Assembly: GCA_907165065.1 (NCBI GenBank)
Contig: OU015533.1
Location: forward strand, 25,498,578-25,562,577
DNA: 64,000 nucleotides
Direction of reading: 5' to 3'
Source of the DNA: Caprimulgus europaeus
Lineage: Eukaryota > Chordata > Aves > Caprimulgiformes > Caprimulgidae
Numbering within the stretch: the stretch's first letter is position 1; each line of letters opens with the position of its first letter. The notes beneath the pieces are model-generated. The model saw only the letters and a list, made by a program, of their open reading frames with translations. It was not told where the DNA came from and ran no database searches. Made by a program: the position numbers and the translations under genes. This document shows positions 34,179 through 48,700 of this stretch, piece after piece.

Positions 34179-35094
34179 TTTTACACTGTATTTTAAATGG
34201 CACAACTAAATGAACTGAAGAAAAAATCCATTCTCATAAAGTTCACCACACTGCATGACAAAGAGAGCCTTTCTTGATGCCTGGAGCTCAGCATAACTTG
34301 TTTGTTAGAGAGTTAGTAGGCAGGCATAATTTATCTATATAGTATAAATTTTGTTGAAACACACTGTTATTAAGCACCCAAGAATTTCATGCATGGGCAT
34401 AGTGATATAAGTTCCATAGTAATGCTAAAGAATCATGTTCTTTGTCTAGGTAGTAGGCAAATCTATGTGGATTATTGTATTTCAGTGAAGGTGGAAAAGT
34501 AAATATGCCATACTATTTTAAAGTGACAAAGTCAAGAGAACAGACTTTTGCATTTAGTATCCTGTCAGACATTGTGCTCTTTCTCCACCTTTTTCCCTAT
34601 TTTTCTAGTAAATAAAAAGTTATTGAAAAAATAATAAAAATAAATTTATCTATATTTGCAACAATGATGAAAGCCAGAATGTGGCCTCGGTACCACTTAA
34701 TTGTATTACTACAATAATAATCAAGATTATTATTTTGGCCATCATTAATACTCCAAACCATGTACTACCAGATCATCCAGTACAAATCTGATTCAGATCA
34801 AGGATGGGTAAATAATTGCATTTCCATTGCAATAACCAGAGCACATGAGATTGACTTTGTGCTGGCTGCATGCCAGTTTTGTGAGGACAGATGACACCTG
34901 AGCCAGTACAAGGCCTGGCTCATATAAATTAACCCATCAAGATTGTTTGAAGAAATTTCAATCATCAGCATCTGTTTGTACTGAAACAAAGCATTGCTTC
35001 ATGTGATACATAACATATTGAGCTGTAAAGCTGGATTTACTGTATCACTGTAATACCACCTGAGGATCCATTTACATTCCACCTCCAGGGCCAC

Positions 35095-35097
<3 letters not shown>

Positions 35098-35126
<29 letters not shown>
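35098..35126. repeat. 29-nt poly-A tract
   Basis: Uninterrupted A run in a CCDC141 intron. I see no flanking target duplication and no recognisable upstream element. Confidence 0.9.
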
Positions 35127-35128
<2 letters not shown>

Positions 35129-38100
35129 ATGACATCAGAACTCAAAGTATTCATGACACAGGGAATCCAAAGCAGCAGAACTAAACACACAGAAGCACAA
35201 AGACACATACTACAACAAAAGTGACCATTTTGCATTCCTGTCACAAAGAATGTCATCTTGTTCTTCTTTACTATAAATTGTACCATATGTTCATAATATT
35301 TAACAAAAGTAATCACCGGCCTTCTCAGAAACTGAAAGTTACTGAAATGTGTGATAAATAACAGAGCTTGAAACAGCTCTCAACTGTGCCAGCATTATTC
35401 TGCTGTTTCAGCACGAAAATTTTTTCTTTATGCTATTGTGAAACAATATCTCACAGTATCTCACAAAGGTGCCCAGCAACTTCTAAACCCAAACATACTG
35501 AGCCCATGGCTGTTTTTGCCAAATGGGGGACTGTCATCATAGTGAAGCAGACATTTTCACTGTATTACTAAATCCACTGCTTAGGTGAGCTCTTGCAATA
35601 AGCTTTCAAGCTTAGCTGCTTTTACATTCTTCCCCTGTACAGTAGGACCAAGGCCACAATATAGAGCATCGCATACTCTTAATCTAAAGGTGCTATCAGC
35701 CAGTTCCAGCAGCTCAAACAACTCAGTACTCAGCTGTTAAAAGTTAGTGTGCACAAGCTGCCACCACCATTGCGTTGTATGCACCTGAAGCACAGAAATT
35801 TGGGATCTGCTGCTTTACTTCAAGCAAGGCAACCAAGCTTACACCTCTGACTCCTCTTTGCAGGCTTAGCTTGTACTGTGGTGGAAAACATTCAGTGGGC
35901 AACCACCACTCCTTGTGAATTTTGTCTGGATTCCATTATTTGTGTGGTTTGTATTACCTTGTGAAGTCAGTCTGCATTTCATACCAGGATGTTTTTTAAC
36001 ATTAAAAAAAAAAAAAAAAATCATCTGAATTGAATGGTGATAATGATCAGAAGCCATCTTGATTTTTGTATCAGTAGAACTCATCAGGGAAACAAATTCT
36101 GCTGTAAAACAAGAGTTCATCCTCTGATAGCAACCTTCAAAACAGAATGGGTGGTTATATTTCACTAATGGTTTTCCCATTATATCATAATGAAATGTCA
36201 GAATAAGCTAAGATAACTTATCAATTAAAAATTATTTCTTGGCTGTACATCCCATGATCCACAAAGGTTAGAAGAAACATCTTTTTTTGTGCACTGTGGA
36301 GGGAAAACATTTCAGGCAGTCAAGGGTACTGAAATCACACTCTGATCACTTGAGATAAGTTTGTCAAATATTAAATGTTACGTAAGTTATTTTTAGGAAC
36401 CAGTAGAGCTCTGCAGCAAACTGGGGAACTCAGAAGTCTAGAGCAATGCAAAAACACCCTGCAGGTGAAGACATTACCTGCATCTAATTTTATCACACAG
36501 CTTTCACCCCTGCCCCAAGTCTCTCACACACAGGTAGTACTAGTCAAGCCAACTTGTTTTCAGCAGCCATTTTTTATTACTTTGCTTCACAGTTATTCTT
36601 AATCTTTTTACTCTGGACATACAATTTCCAATCTCTGATGTTTCATTCTATTAAGGAATACCAAGTGGGTCTCATGACCCAACTGCTATGAAATATCCAT
36701 AATCCAGTGCTCCAATCTCCTTGAATATCACGGTGTAGCCTCATTAAAAGAAATCTGACCAGTAACTTTTAAAGACACAGCTCATCTGAGCCACAAAACA
36801 TATACATACACAAAAGTTACTAGCTTACCCTAGCAAAGTCTCAAAAAAAGGTCCAGAAAAAGGCACACCTTACCCGTAATTTGAGAGGAAGTCACCCTTC
36901 TCCGTTGCAGCTCCAGCCACATCTGATTCAAAGCCAATCAGGGGAATGCCTCATCCTCCCTTTGCCTACTGACTCACACCGGGGCCCTTAGACAGGCTGC
37001 TTCTTTTGAAAAATGAAAATAATTAATCCCTTTCCCCTCCAAATTTATGCACCTTGTGTAAATACCCCTTCACACAACTCCACATCTTGTAGTCACACAA
37101 TCTCATTCATCTCTTTCTTGTGGTGAAAGCATTCTTTCTTGGGTGTCTGCAAATGGGGAAGGAGGAAGGGAGGTTAGGCTAGCAATATGCCAGAGTTTAA
37201 TAATTTTGTTGTAAGGCTAGAGAGATTGAGATGTGAATCCGCTCTTTAAGAAAGCAATGGGGAAGATGTAAACATTATGAGGTCTTGAAGTAACGAAGTT
37301 CAGAACTGTGACTGTGATGAGGGGAACTCAGCACTGCAAAACAAGAAAGTAGAACCAGAACAATACAAAACACCTAGATATTCCCTGCCTCTACAGTATG
37401 GTAGAGGAGGAGGAAGTGAAGAATGCATAACATGAACTACAAAAAATATAGAAGGGGAGGGAAGCATTGTGTTGAAATTGCTGGAACAGAATAAGTGTGG
37501 TTTTCTTTCAGAGAAATTAGATTATCTGAGAATAATAGATAATTAGAGAATTTAGATTATCTGAACATAAAACAACAGGAATTCTCCAGCAAAATTTTTT
37601 TTTACGTTTATTAGAGTCCTTAAAAAAAGTGAATTTAAACCCAGACTGTCAACACAGCGGTAATCAGCACTGATCAGATCTTTGTTTACAAAGCAAAGCA
37701 TTAAAACCAGGAGACTTTCAGTATCCTGCTGCATATCTAGTATTTCTATTCTCTTTCTTTTTTAAAAAAACCCTTGTATTTTGCAGCAATTGAAAATGTG
37801 GCTGGTATCCATATACCCATTAAAAACTGTGCATTTAAAACTTCCTGATTTAAAGTAGATGCAATACCAGACTCACAAAAGTTTTGTTAAAATTCACAGA
37901 AGTGTTCAAACTCACAGAGGAAAGGTTTAATGAATAAAGGGATTACACACTTCTACAAGGATTTATTAAAATCTACAGATGTGCTAAGGCAATTTCTGGC
38001 CTTATATTTATACCTTTTGGCATTTAATAGTTATAATATTTGATTATACAAAAATGACAACATTCTCAGAAGTGACAAGGTGTTTGTTTTTACCTTTTAT

Positions 38101-41100
38101 TATTTCGCGGTGCCTGTTATATAGCAATAGCATGAATGTCATACTTGTGTGTACTCTTGAAAATAATAGTGCACTTAGATTTTAAATGTTGGATTCATTT
38201 GCATCTCAGTTTCTTCTCACAATTCATATTTGAAAGACCTTACTTAGCATTTAAATGGAAACTCAATTCCAAGATTTAATTCAGTAGCAGGAAGCTTATT
38301 TTTCACAGATAGGACGTCTGAATAAAAAAGAAAGTGGATGTGTTGGCACAGGAGATCATAAGCCACTTCAGCTACTTTTGAAATTAACTGCAAAACTGAG
38401 GCTCGCTTTCCTTAGAAAGGCAGCCGGCTTCCCTGGGTTCCAGGCAATCTATCAGGATCTTCCATATAAGCTTTAGACCCATACAATTTTAATCAGGGTG
38501 TACAAAGAACTCTGCATTAATCTACCCTTCCCCATTGGAATAATGTTGGGGCTTTTTGGCATAGTAGGAGACAAGATCATCCTTGACGTATTTTTTATTG
38601 TGAGGCTCTGTTGAAATCTCAGCTACCTAATTTGTCAGTTACAACAGGCGTTTATGATTCAAGCTGGAAAAATGAGTGTTAAACTCACCTAGTGTGGCAT
38701 TTCACTACCATTCTGTTTTGCAGTTTTGTGGACAGAGGGCAGCTTTCCTTTAGTGATGTTCCAGATAGAAATGGCTTTAAAATGTCCTTCTCCAGCCAAT
38801 AAAATTGAGCATGGGTTACTGTTTCAATACCACATCATAGCAGCGAACAGTTACAGCTTCCTCATCTGGAAAGCTTTCCTGGTGCATATAACCCTGAATC
38901 AAGTCCCAGATAGCAATGCCTTGAAAAAGTCCCTTAAGATGAATTACTTTTCTGTTTTGTTCAGTACAGGAACTACCACTAGTAGTTTCAAAATACAATG
39001 AAAAAAGGAAAAAATAAAATAGATAAAGAAAATACAGACTGTAGAAACAATGGTCATTTCATTAACTATTGAAACTATAATTCAGAAGGAAAATAAATCA
39101 GCATTTTATTGATTTAAAATGTTTTTCTGCTAACTGAGCAAAACATAAGTATACTCAATTAGACATACGCAGCATGATGCACACTCAGAACTTTTCTGAA
39201 GGCAGAATATACTTATTCATAGGCATACACAACACAGATTTATAAATGTTGGACTAAAATTTACTCTCTCTCCAAGACCTCTCTGTAACTCCTCCACTTT
39301 TAGAGGAAAGATGACAGTCCTCCTTGTTATGCTTGGAACAGGGAGCATAAGCCAAACTCCAATAAAAGGCTACATCACTGTCTAGCTTATAGATAATATT
39401 AATAAAAAGATGGAATGAATCCCACTTGGATTTGAAGCTGCATCTCTTACTCTCATAAAATCTGTAAATTGGCCTTGTATTCTGGTTGTCAAATCTCGGG
39501 TAAAGCAAGTAACGGAGAGATCTCCCACTTTCTAAAACCTGTTAAATGAAGTTAACAGAAACAGATTTAATGCAAATGTGTATGTGGGAGAAAGTCTGCA
39601 TGCATGCTCCCCTGTAATACCCTAGAAGCCTGGATGTATATCAGGAAGTGTTATGAGGAAGGGAAAATAATTTGTTCCCATAACCTATGTACATTCGTCC
39701 AGTAGTTCTGTGTCTGTCTGTTGCCTTTTTAATTTGTAGTGCTGATTATCATAAATAGTGAGTGGTCTTTCTGTAAGTCCCAGTAATCAATCAGATCCAA
39801 CTACAAGTCTAGATCCAAGCTAAGTTCAACTCTTGCTCTATGACATGATGAAAAGTTAGTAACTTTTTCTCCTACTTCAATAGAACTACCAGTGATTTTT
39901 GGAAATTTTTTTTCCAAGCAGGGCTGGAATCCTAGCTCTAGCCCTGCTTTCTGAAGGACAGAGACTCATCTCATAGTGTTGATTTACCCAACAGATGTCT
40001 CTCCTCCAACCAAAAAAGTCAAATGCATATCTCTGAACTCACACACTGGCCATACAAAAAAGACAGAATAATGATTATTCTAGCACCAAACTTTCTGTAG
40101 TATGCAAGATGAAGGATCCACAAGTTAAAATAGAGATGCAGCTTTGAGCCTAGCATCTACAGAACTACAATGACCCTTTCTGTCACAAGCCTTATGACAG
40201 TCAATGCCTAATTTAAAGGCCTAATTCTGGCAGAGGCAAGGCAGAAGAAAAAAGAGAACATATCTGCTTTCACTCCTGTTTTTTTTTGTGTGCTTGTACT
40301 TAGCCTCAATATTGAAGCCAAAAATGCCTGAAAAACTGACCTGAGTATTATATAAAGTTACTCAGAAAATCAGAAAACCAGACAAAACAACATCCAACAT
40401 TTTTGAATGATGGTAATTCTCAGTAAAATCAGAGGGGCAGCCATCACCTAGAAGACTTATTTTCAAATAGAAAATTAGTTTTATGAACAGGATGAAGTTA
40501 TCAAGCACCTCTGCAGCAGGCAAAACCTTCCAGCATGTAGGAGTGGCATTTTGGTTTGTTCCCACCACATTATTGCTTAATGTATTGCATAATTTGCTTA
40601 AATGCAAATCAGCTTACTCACATAGGTTCTTTGGTGTATGTTTATAGTAATCATACCTAATGGGGCAAAAAAAACATTAAACTGAATATTACTTTTATGA
40701 AAACGGAAACATTCAAAATCATACTAATTATTAAAATTAGCTTTATTGTGAAATAGAAAGCACACTTTAGGAAAATAGGTGATTTTTATACCTGAGAGAA
40801 TTCTTATGTATCAACATTTTGGGGAGATGAATGAATTTAGAAAATTGTTAAGGGTAATACCAGTTTTAGTTAGAATTTACTTTGTTCCCCCATCTGCTCA
40901 CTACCTCTTCCTCCTGCTGCCTCTTGTATTGCTGTGAGGTTATATTCCCTTGAGAACTTGTCCTGTTTCGAAGTTACAGGAATTCTAATAAAGTTTCAGT
41001 CACTGGGTTAAAATATCTGAATATCTGTCTTTAATCCCACTGACTCCAAGCAATTTGCAATGTATATTCTACTCACAGCATGCTCCACAGTAAAAGGCTG

Positions 41101-42455
41101 ACTTCATTTCAGCAAATTATGCAAGATAAAGTAAATACTTCCTCTCTTTAAATTTTCCACAACAATGCAGTTGCAATATGAATGCTGAAAATCAGATATG
41201 CAGGAAAAATCATGTAGCTGTTTGTCAATTGTTTTTACTCTACAAATACAACAAGTACTGGAGCTAAAGAATGAAGTTAGATTTGAGGATTTATAAATGA
41301 AAGCTTCCATTGGCACAGTTATGCTATGGTTATCAAATATTTAAACAAATTACTACTTTAATTAAAAAAATATTTGTGGTTCTCCTTGTCAAGAATGAAA
41401 AGGTGAACAAAGTTCTGGTTTAGATTTACTGTTCTGAAGTTATAGGAGAGTTCTATTTGACCTAAATAATTTTTGTGTGTGTGTGAACACACTTTTGAGT
41501 ATTTCCACAAGTTGGTTGATTACGTTTGAAATCAGTGTGTTAAAAATTTTAAACATGCACAAATTCTCACTTAATAAACTATTATCTTTCTTGTCTTATA
41601 CTAACAATTTAGTGGATTATTAGAAATATTTATATCTTTAATTTTATCAGAAGGCAGAGAAAGTATCACAAGCATCTACCTAAGCAGACTGGTATGTTGG
41701 AACATCTCATTTTGTAAACATTTAGGGTCTTTGGTCTACTGTATGCTAGATGCCACTTACATAAATCCCAATTCTGGGTCAAATCTTAATAGTGCAGATG
41801 ATCACAACTCTATTGGAAAGTAATGCAACTTTCATTTGTTTAGCCTATCTGCTGCACTGAGACAGATTTAAATCTGACCTATGCCAGTGCAATCATGAAT
41901 GGTGTGATTTCTTTACTAAGAAGCTTTATCCTACAAATAAAATGTTTTAAAAAGCATATGAGAAAAATGTAGTTGGAAATAAGACATTTGATATTTAAAA
42001 AACATTTCAACATTGCCCCCTCACCGCCCCACAAAAGAAAGGCGTATCATGAAATATATGTTGATCTGATCACTCTACTTGGGTGTATCTTGACATGTAA
42101 TACCTATAACCATTAAAACTGTTTGCTACACTCTGTAGTGCCAATGTTTTTAGAAAGCAAAACTCTGCCTCAGATTCTAGAAAATCTTTGTAACTTTTTT
42201 ATCTTAACATCACTATGAGAAATGAAAATAATCATATAATACTGGCATTAAAGAAACAAGCAATGTATCAAATGTAACATACAAGTGGTTTGATACAGAC
42301 TGTGAAAGATGCAGTGTAAGAAAATAAATGTGAGAATTAAGTCCAGTGCAGTAAATATTGTACTTATTTTGTGAATAGCCAGTACATTAGTGATATGCTA
42401 ATATAGATGACACACAGCATTACCCAGTCTATTCTTGCAATAGGTGGCCTGTTAC

Positions 42456-42628
42456 CTTTCACGTGGAGAATGGCACTTGATGAGATAGTGCCGTTCAAAT
42501 TTTTAGCCCGAACAACATAGAGGCCAGCATCTTTATCACACACCTTCTGAATGAACAAAGTATGCTTTGTCTCCTTTCGTAAAAGCTTTAAGTGCTCATC
42601 TGCAGTCAGTTTCTGGCCCTTCTTGTAC
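42456..42628 (-). CDS. CCDC141: CCDC141 first Ig domain, second half
   Basis: 173 nt; phase in 2, phase out 1. The acceptor is CTCTGCTTCAG and the donor GTAACA. It encodes [39 protein letters not shown] and [18 protein letters not shown]. The F-strand ([11 protein letters not shown]) carries no Cys, like titin Z2. Confidence 0.92.
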
Positions 42629-44588
42629 CTGAAGCAGAGAGTCAGTTTTCAAGTCAGATTTACACCACTGTATGCCAAGCAGAACTTTGCTAATTCAGAC
42701 AACCTCTACAACACTACATTAACAGCAAGGGATAGACCTCACTGCTGTGCTCTTATTCCTCCATTTTAAAGTTTATGTAAATATGGATGAATATTTAAAC
42801 AATTCAAATTGCTTGATAATACATTCTTAATAGTAGAAAATGTGGTTCTGAAAATGGTTTTTAAAGACACAGTAATCTCACTGCAATATTGGAGAGAGTA
42901 GCATGGAGGTCTGGGCTCTCAGTTTTGAGCTGAAACAGTTTTGCCAGTAAGGGATTGAGTCAATCCACATTCAATTCCTGAACAGGCTCTTAAGATGCAT
43001 AAGTAATGTACAAACGTTCTAAACTTGTAACTTCAGTATAAAGAAAAGTCAAGGACCTGTTTCTCCATCCCAGCCCACTTAACATTTACTTAGTTTACAT
43101 CATCAAACAGGGCAGAACAATGCATCAGGAGTTATTTCAGAGAACTGGTGTCATATTCTGACACTTAAGGATCTGTCACCACGTACTGGTATTGACTCCT
43201 GATTTACATATTGGAAGTGAGGGAAAATTCTGGCTCTTCTTGCCTCAGGATGTTTCAACATAAGCTACATGTAACCTAACACAAATGTAGAACTACTTTT
43301 CTACATGTATATCCAATAAAATGTCTCCATTGGTACAAAATACATGGTATTGGTGATTTTTTAATTACAAATCCCCACTTTTTTCTGTTTTCATAAATTT
43401 CTAATTTGCAAAATGCTTTCTGATGAATGTTATTTTTTAAAAGACCATATATCAACAAGGTACCTATTTTTGAGTTAAATTCATGACTTCTTATGGTAAA
43501 ATAAAATTGAAGGTACCTCTTGTTAAACCAACAATACTCCTCAAAGTGTAGAATACTGTGATTTAAAACAAAGTAACTTTATTGATACCAGCACAGTATA
43601 GCACCAAAGTTGCACTGTCCAGTATTTTTCTCAGTGCCATAGAAGAAAATTCAGCTTACTAAAAGCTTGCAGTTCGTCTATTTCTTTACATGTGTAATAA
43701 TAATCTTAACATCAACACATTTAAGTAAGAAGCATATCTAATTTTAATACATTAAAAAAAAGACCTCCATTGTGAAAGTCGATGAAATAAGTGGAGAAAT
43801 AGCAAATGAGGTAAAATTCTAGGAAAATATGCCAACACATAGAGGACTATTACCAAAACCTTGAAATCTTGCCCCTCTTTCAGTTCCTATTCCATTTAAC
43901 AGGGAATTTCTAAAAGGTAATCTTAAAAGATGTTTATATTACATAATCTGTGTTCCTCACAAATGCAGTATAAAACAATTTAATTAGACACACAGCAATT
44001 CAGAGAGGGATAGTGAGTGCATACAAATATATAATATAAAACTGTTTCTCTCAGTATAGACGTTTAGAGGGTTTTTTTAAACCTGTAACCTCTCTCCAGT
44101 TTTTGACAACTGACTCTCACACATATATAAATGTGTGACTATGTATATGTAGCAGCTATATAAACGCTTTAGCATGCATGCACATGTATGTGTCTGTCTG
44201 TCCATATATAGTGCCAAGATCCTAAGATAACGCAGGTGAATTTACTTATGGTAAACCTGGAGTGCGCATTTGTTTTAAGAAATTATGGAACAAGTGGAAT
44301 GTCATATTCCAGAATATAAAAACTATATGATGTATTTGCTTAAAAAACATTGGATATGCTTGCAAGTAGTTTGATGCTGTCATTATTCATAGAATTAAGT
44401 ATAGAGAGATTATTTTTTCAAGTAGGTTAATTGTCAAAAGCAATTTTGAAGGTGGGAAACATGCAGAAGTGTGGAGTAGAAAAGATACAAGCCCATTTAT
44501 TCTCATCTATAGATTAATTAATTTGGTTATAAGTGGTTCAAGATGTCTTGCTAATAGGTATATTTACTTCTTATCATAAGCTACCCAC

Positions 44589-45475
44589 CATGTCAGTGTA
44601 GGCTCTGGGAATCCTGTTACTTCTACTTCCAAAGCTACTGGAGAACCTTCCATGACGGTTTTGTTAGACAGAAGCTGGGAGAAGTTAGGTGCCTGTCCAG
44701 TTAGGCTGGCCATGCTGTTCTTTTCTGATGAACTTTTAATCTCTTCTTGGGTGACCATCTGCCTCTGACAGCTTCTGGTGGCGTCTGATTGAAAAACAAA
44801 ACCTGAGAATGCATCAGGCAAAGCATGCAGCCTGTCCTGGGTTTTAGTACAGTTATTCAAGTCATGCAATTGCTCTTGTGTTTCTGCCATAGTTTTATGA
44901 AGTTCAAGGTGTTGCAAACGTCTTTTGCACACTGCACTCATCATGCTACACAGTGGTTTGGTATTTACAGTGCAGGAAGCAGTGCTAGCTTCAGATATTC
45001 CTTGTAAGCTACAAGTCAAAGGAGATACTGCTCTGACTTTTGGATCTGGATCTGTTGAAGAGATACAAAACTTCTCAAACTGATCTAATGGACTTTCCAT
45101 TCTATTATTTGTAGCATCAGCATAAGCAGAATTTGTTAAAAGATCAGACGCTTCCATCACTTTTTTAATACTAGTGGTTTTCTGCATTTGCAAGCTATAG
45201 GAACTGACATGCAGACTATGAGAACTACAAAAGCACTGCTCTTCTAGCTCTGTTTCAGAATGTAAGAGGTTGGATTCTGGTGTCTCGGAAAGCGGTGGCA
45301 AAGAGATATCATCAGGTGATATACACTCATATTCATCTCCGGAGGGTATTTCTTCTGCCAGGAATTCAGTCTGTAAACTATCCTCTTTGGCTGAAGATGA
45401 CAGCTCTGTATCCTGTGAAACAAGATCTTCACCAGCTGGACAGATAATTGGAATATCAGCCAATTTATTCCTCTC
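44589..45475 (-). CDS. CCDC141: CCDC141 large acidic exon and start of first Ig
   Basis: 887 nt, about 296 residues; phase in 0, phase out 2. The acceptor follows a long pyrimidine run (CTAATTTAAG) and the donor is ATG|GTGGGT; TG plus G rebuilds the Ig Trp. It begins ERNKLADIPIICPAGEDLVS, is rich in Ser, Glu and Thr with no predicted fold, and ends with the Ig A-C strands (APNFSQLLSNKTVMEGSPVA, LEVEVTGFPEPTLTW). The B-strand has Val-Glu-Val where Cys usually sits. Confidence 0.92.
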
Positions 45476-45715
45476 CTTAAATTAGGAGGGGGAAGAAGAG
45501 GGAAAAGAAAAACAGAGAGAGAATCAGTTATCATTCTATCCATCTCCTTTTCATGCAGAAGCTATCATGACATTGGATATTTCTTATAATTAATCTTAGC
45601 ATATTCTGAGAAGCAGGAGGAAATAAATACATGGGAAAGGATAATTCCTCAGAAAAAATAGCAGCAGCTAACTGGAATTCAAGCTGTTTGGATAGATTCT
45701 ACCAGATATTATTAT

Positions 45716-45732
45716 AAATATATATATATATA
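45716..45732. repeat. (AT)n microsatellite
   Basis: Short AT run in a CCDC141 intron. Confidence 0.85.
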
Positions 45733-48700
45733 AGCATTTATTATAATAGTAACAATAAAAGAAAAAGTACCTCCTTCTATAAACAAAGGACAACCTATGC
45801 ATTTCCTGTAGGTGCTGTTTAGAAGAGCATTTGCAAGGGGAAGGTGGGGGCAGGTTGCCTAATTACATCTAAATGGGAACAGTTACATAGCAATAAAAAT
45901 ATACTAACAGCCAAGTTACTTTATTCTTTGAGAGAGTCACCAGTCACATTCAAGATTTACATAATTAAACCAACAACTATGAGATATTTTCCAAGCATTT
46001 TGTATTATTTCCCTCATTTTTTTCCAGTTGTTTCAAGATCCTGTCCAAACATTAATAGAAAGCAATGTTAAAATTATTTTTATATTATCTTGCATCCAGA
46101 ATAAAAAAAATCCCCTTCATCATGTTTCAAAAAGAACTGGATGTGACACAAGTGCATTAATTTTAATCACAATGCAAAGACATTAATGGATTTATTAATT
46201 ACTTCTCTGCCTCTTGATTTTTATATAAATGCATAATTACATATTCAGACTTACTTCACTTGTGCCAGGGCTCTCAGCAAAGCTGTTCATAAAGTTTTCT
46301 TATGCTATTCTCTCATTGTTGAGTTCTATGCAAAAAAATGTAATCTACTAAGCATTGTTTCCATCACCTATAAACTGTTCATTCATTTTGGGTGACACAC
46401 TGGTTGTCATTGCTTTCCAAACCAAGTCTCTTTGAAAGTATCCAGTACTAAAGTGCAGTGGCATATTCACTTTGGCTTTCTTTTTGTTTTATTGCTCTAA
46501 AAATAGCGCAATCAACAGTGAACAAAAATAACAAAATAAAAGTAAAAAGAAATAATAGAACCTCACATGTGGCCTGGTCCTATAGATATGTTAGTTTTAA
46601 TATAGATGTTTTTCCAAGTTAATATATTTGTTATTTCAAAGCCACGTGGTTCATGCCATATCCATGAATAAATGACTGGAAGAAAGTTGGTATTTTACTG
46701 TGTCTATTTTACTAAATAATTCAATTCAGTTGTAAAATGAAGTTCAAGTTTGGTTATTAAATGTCATTTCCACAAGCATCCTCTGATGAACTCTGACCCT
46801 CAAAGTATCTTTCAGTATGAACATATCATGGATATAAACATGGAAAATTATAATTGATTTTCCAATTTTATTAAATGTGTCTATTTTTCCCCTTTACAAT
46901 TATTCAGAAAACAATAAATACTGAGTTACTTTTTCCCCCTGCACATAGTTGAATTTTTAATTGGAGTTCTAACTAATTGTAAACTATTCCCAAGAAACTG
47001 TTAATTTTAGGGATTAATTTCAACACACTCATACAATACATTCTTCTAGGGTTTGCAGATTTGAGTGTCACTCAGCTCTTTTAACCTTATCAGCATTATT
47101 CTAAGTAACTCTCTTAGTTTTAAGCCTGACCAACTTTGTAAGTCTTTCTTAAATGAAGCTTTAACCTGCACTTCAGTAGGAAATTCTGGCTGTTTTGGTC
47201 TGACTTGCATTAAATTTTGGTTAATTTAATTAACCAAATCTGATTAAATATTAAGAAGTTGAAAAATTATTTAGAATGCTAAATACTGAACAGCCACATT
47301 TAAAAATACAAAGGTCAACATTTCTGAATAGCCAGTCTCTACTGTCTGAATGAAATCAACAGTCCAGTTTCATTCTGCCTATTGAGGAGTCTATGCACAC
47401 ATACACACAGTGGCATACATTTGAGTATCTACGGGAGGGACACGAAAACATAGGAATCTCCCATTGACTAATCTAGGATCTTAGTGCAGAGATGTGCTAT
47501 CAGTGTCATGGTCACCTTGTCTGGAGATCACAGAATTGAACAGTTATTTCAGACATTGCTGGAAAATGACCCTGTGGAAAAGAATGACAGGATGGGCAGT
47601 GAGTGAGCTAAGTGTCAGACAGGCTTTGGCAGCATGAGGACTTTCAGCCCTGTGTGCCACATGGATCAAAGAGGTATGAGGATGAATTTGCCATGAGAAG
47701 GTTTAGGCCACATTTTAGAGGGTGGTATTTATTACTGAAGCAAATTAATACTGCAAAACTAGGTTGTAGAAGTATAGACAAAATTAGAGCTTGCTGACCC
47801 ACTAGATGAGGGGCTGGGGATAGGCCAGGTCTTTCCTTGGAAAGGATGGAGATGGAAGACAGAAAAGCTCTGGTGAGAAAAACCTGCTGCTACTTTAAGT
47901 GAAGCATGGAGTGATTAAAAGGGTGGTGGCATCACAGTTGCCATACTTCACATCTGATATTTGCTGTTTCACATACCCTTGACTTCTCCCCTTGTCAGCC
48001 GAGGCACAGTCTGACAAGGACTGACAAAGCTGTGGTCTAGCAAAATAGGAAATAGGGCTATGGATGTCTACTGAGTGAGGTGACTCTCCCGAGGGTGGCT
48101 CTTTGGAATAGTCATAAAATTTTGAGTGAAATCTGGGTTCCAATTCAATGGTGAAACTCCTATTGACTTGGAATGGAGGTAACTATTAATTAGGCTCAAT
48201 TTTGGCTCATCAGTAGATAATAGGACATTCTGTATTGAACTAAAGGGAATGTTAATATCAGTTGAATTTCTAAAGAACATCACAATTTAATGTCTTGTGG
48301 AATTGGTCTATGTTACCAGCTAGCAAAATGGAAGTTTGAGAGTTCTAAATTGTAGGAATATAACGGAAGATTTGCAAGGAGGACTATAAACACACTCAAG
48401 TGACTTGCAGCTAGGGCGTCGAAAAACACATATATCACACTACTAATCGTTGTTTAGTCTCATGTGTCTGCATGTAGATAATACAGTGATAGATTCAGGG
48501 GTACTCTGAAAATGCTTGAGATTCCTGCCCTGCTGTGAGAAAGATCAAAGCACAGTGGAAAACTACTGCCTGCAAAAAATCCCTGATATACAGGCCAAAG
48601 CAGCAGGTTCAGAATCTCTCTCGTTCTCTCTAGCAAGGACCAAGCTCCATGGTGCCTGCGTTCTCACTTACATGCCTCTGCCCCGGCTGCTGCTTAGGAG

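Larger units (their letters stand above)
34158..42455. other. CCDC141 intron between the two Ig domains
   Basis: 8.3 kb, the largest complete intron here. It contains the poly-A tracts at 35,098 and about 36,004. No exon or known repeat family is recognised. Confidence 0.65.

Noticed and set aside
35098-35126. Poly-A tract as the tail of a processed retrocopy
   Set aside because: No target-site duplication and no recognisable coding or SINE sequence upstream.
38726-39001. 91-residue plus-strand frame and a 60-residue minus-strand frame over the same bases
   Set aside because: No splice context, no recognisable family, and composition is typical of AT-rich intron.
47798-47815. CTCF-like CCCACTAGATGAGGGGC
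   Set aside because: Two mismatches inside the essential GGC core; too weak to call.
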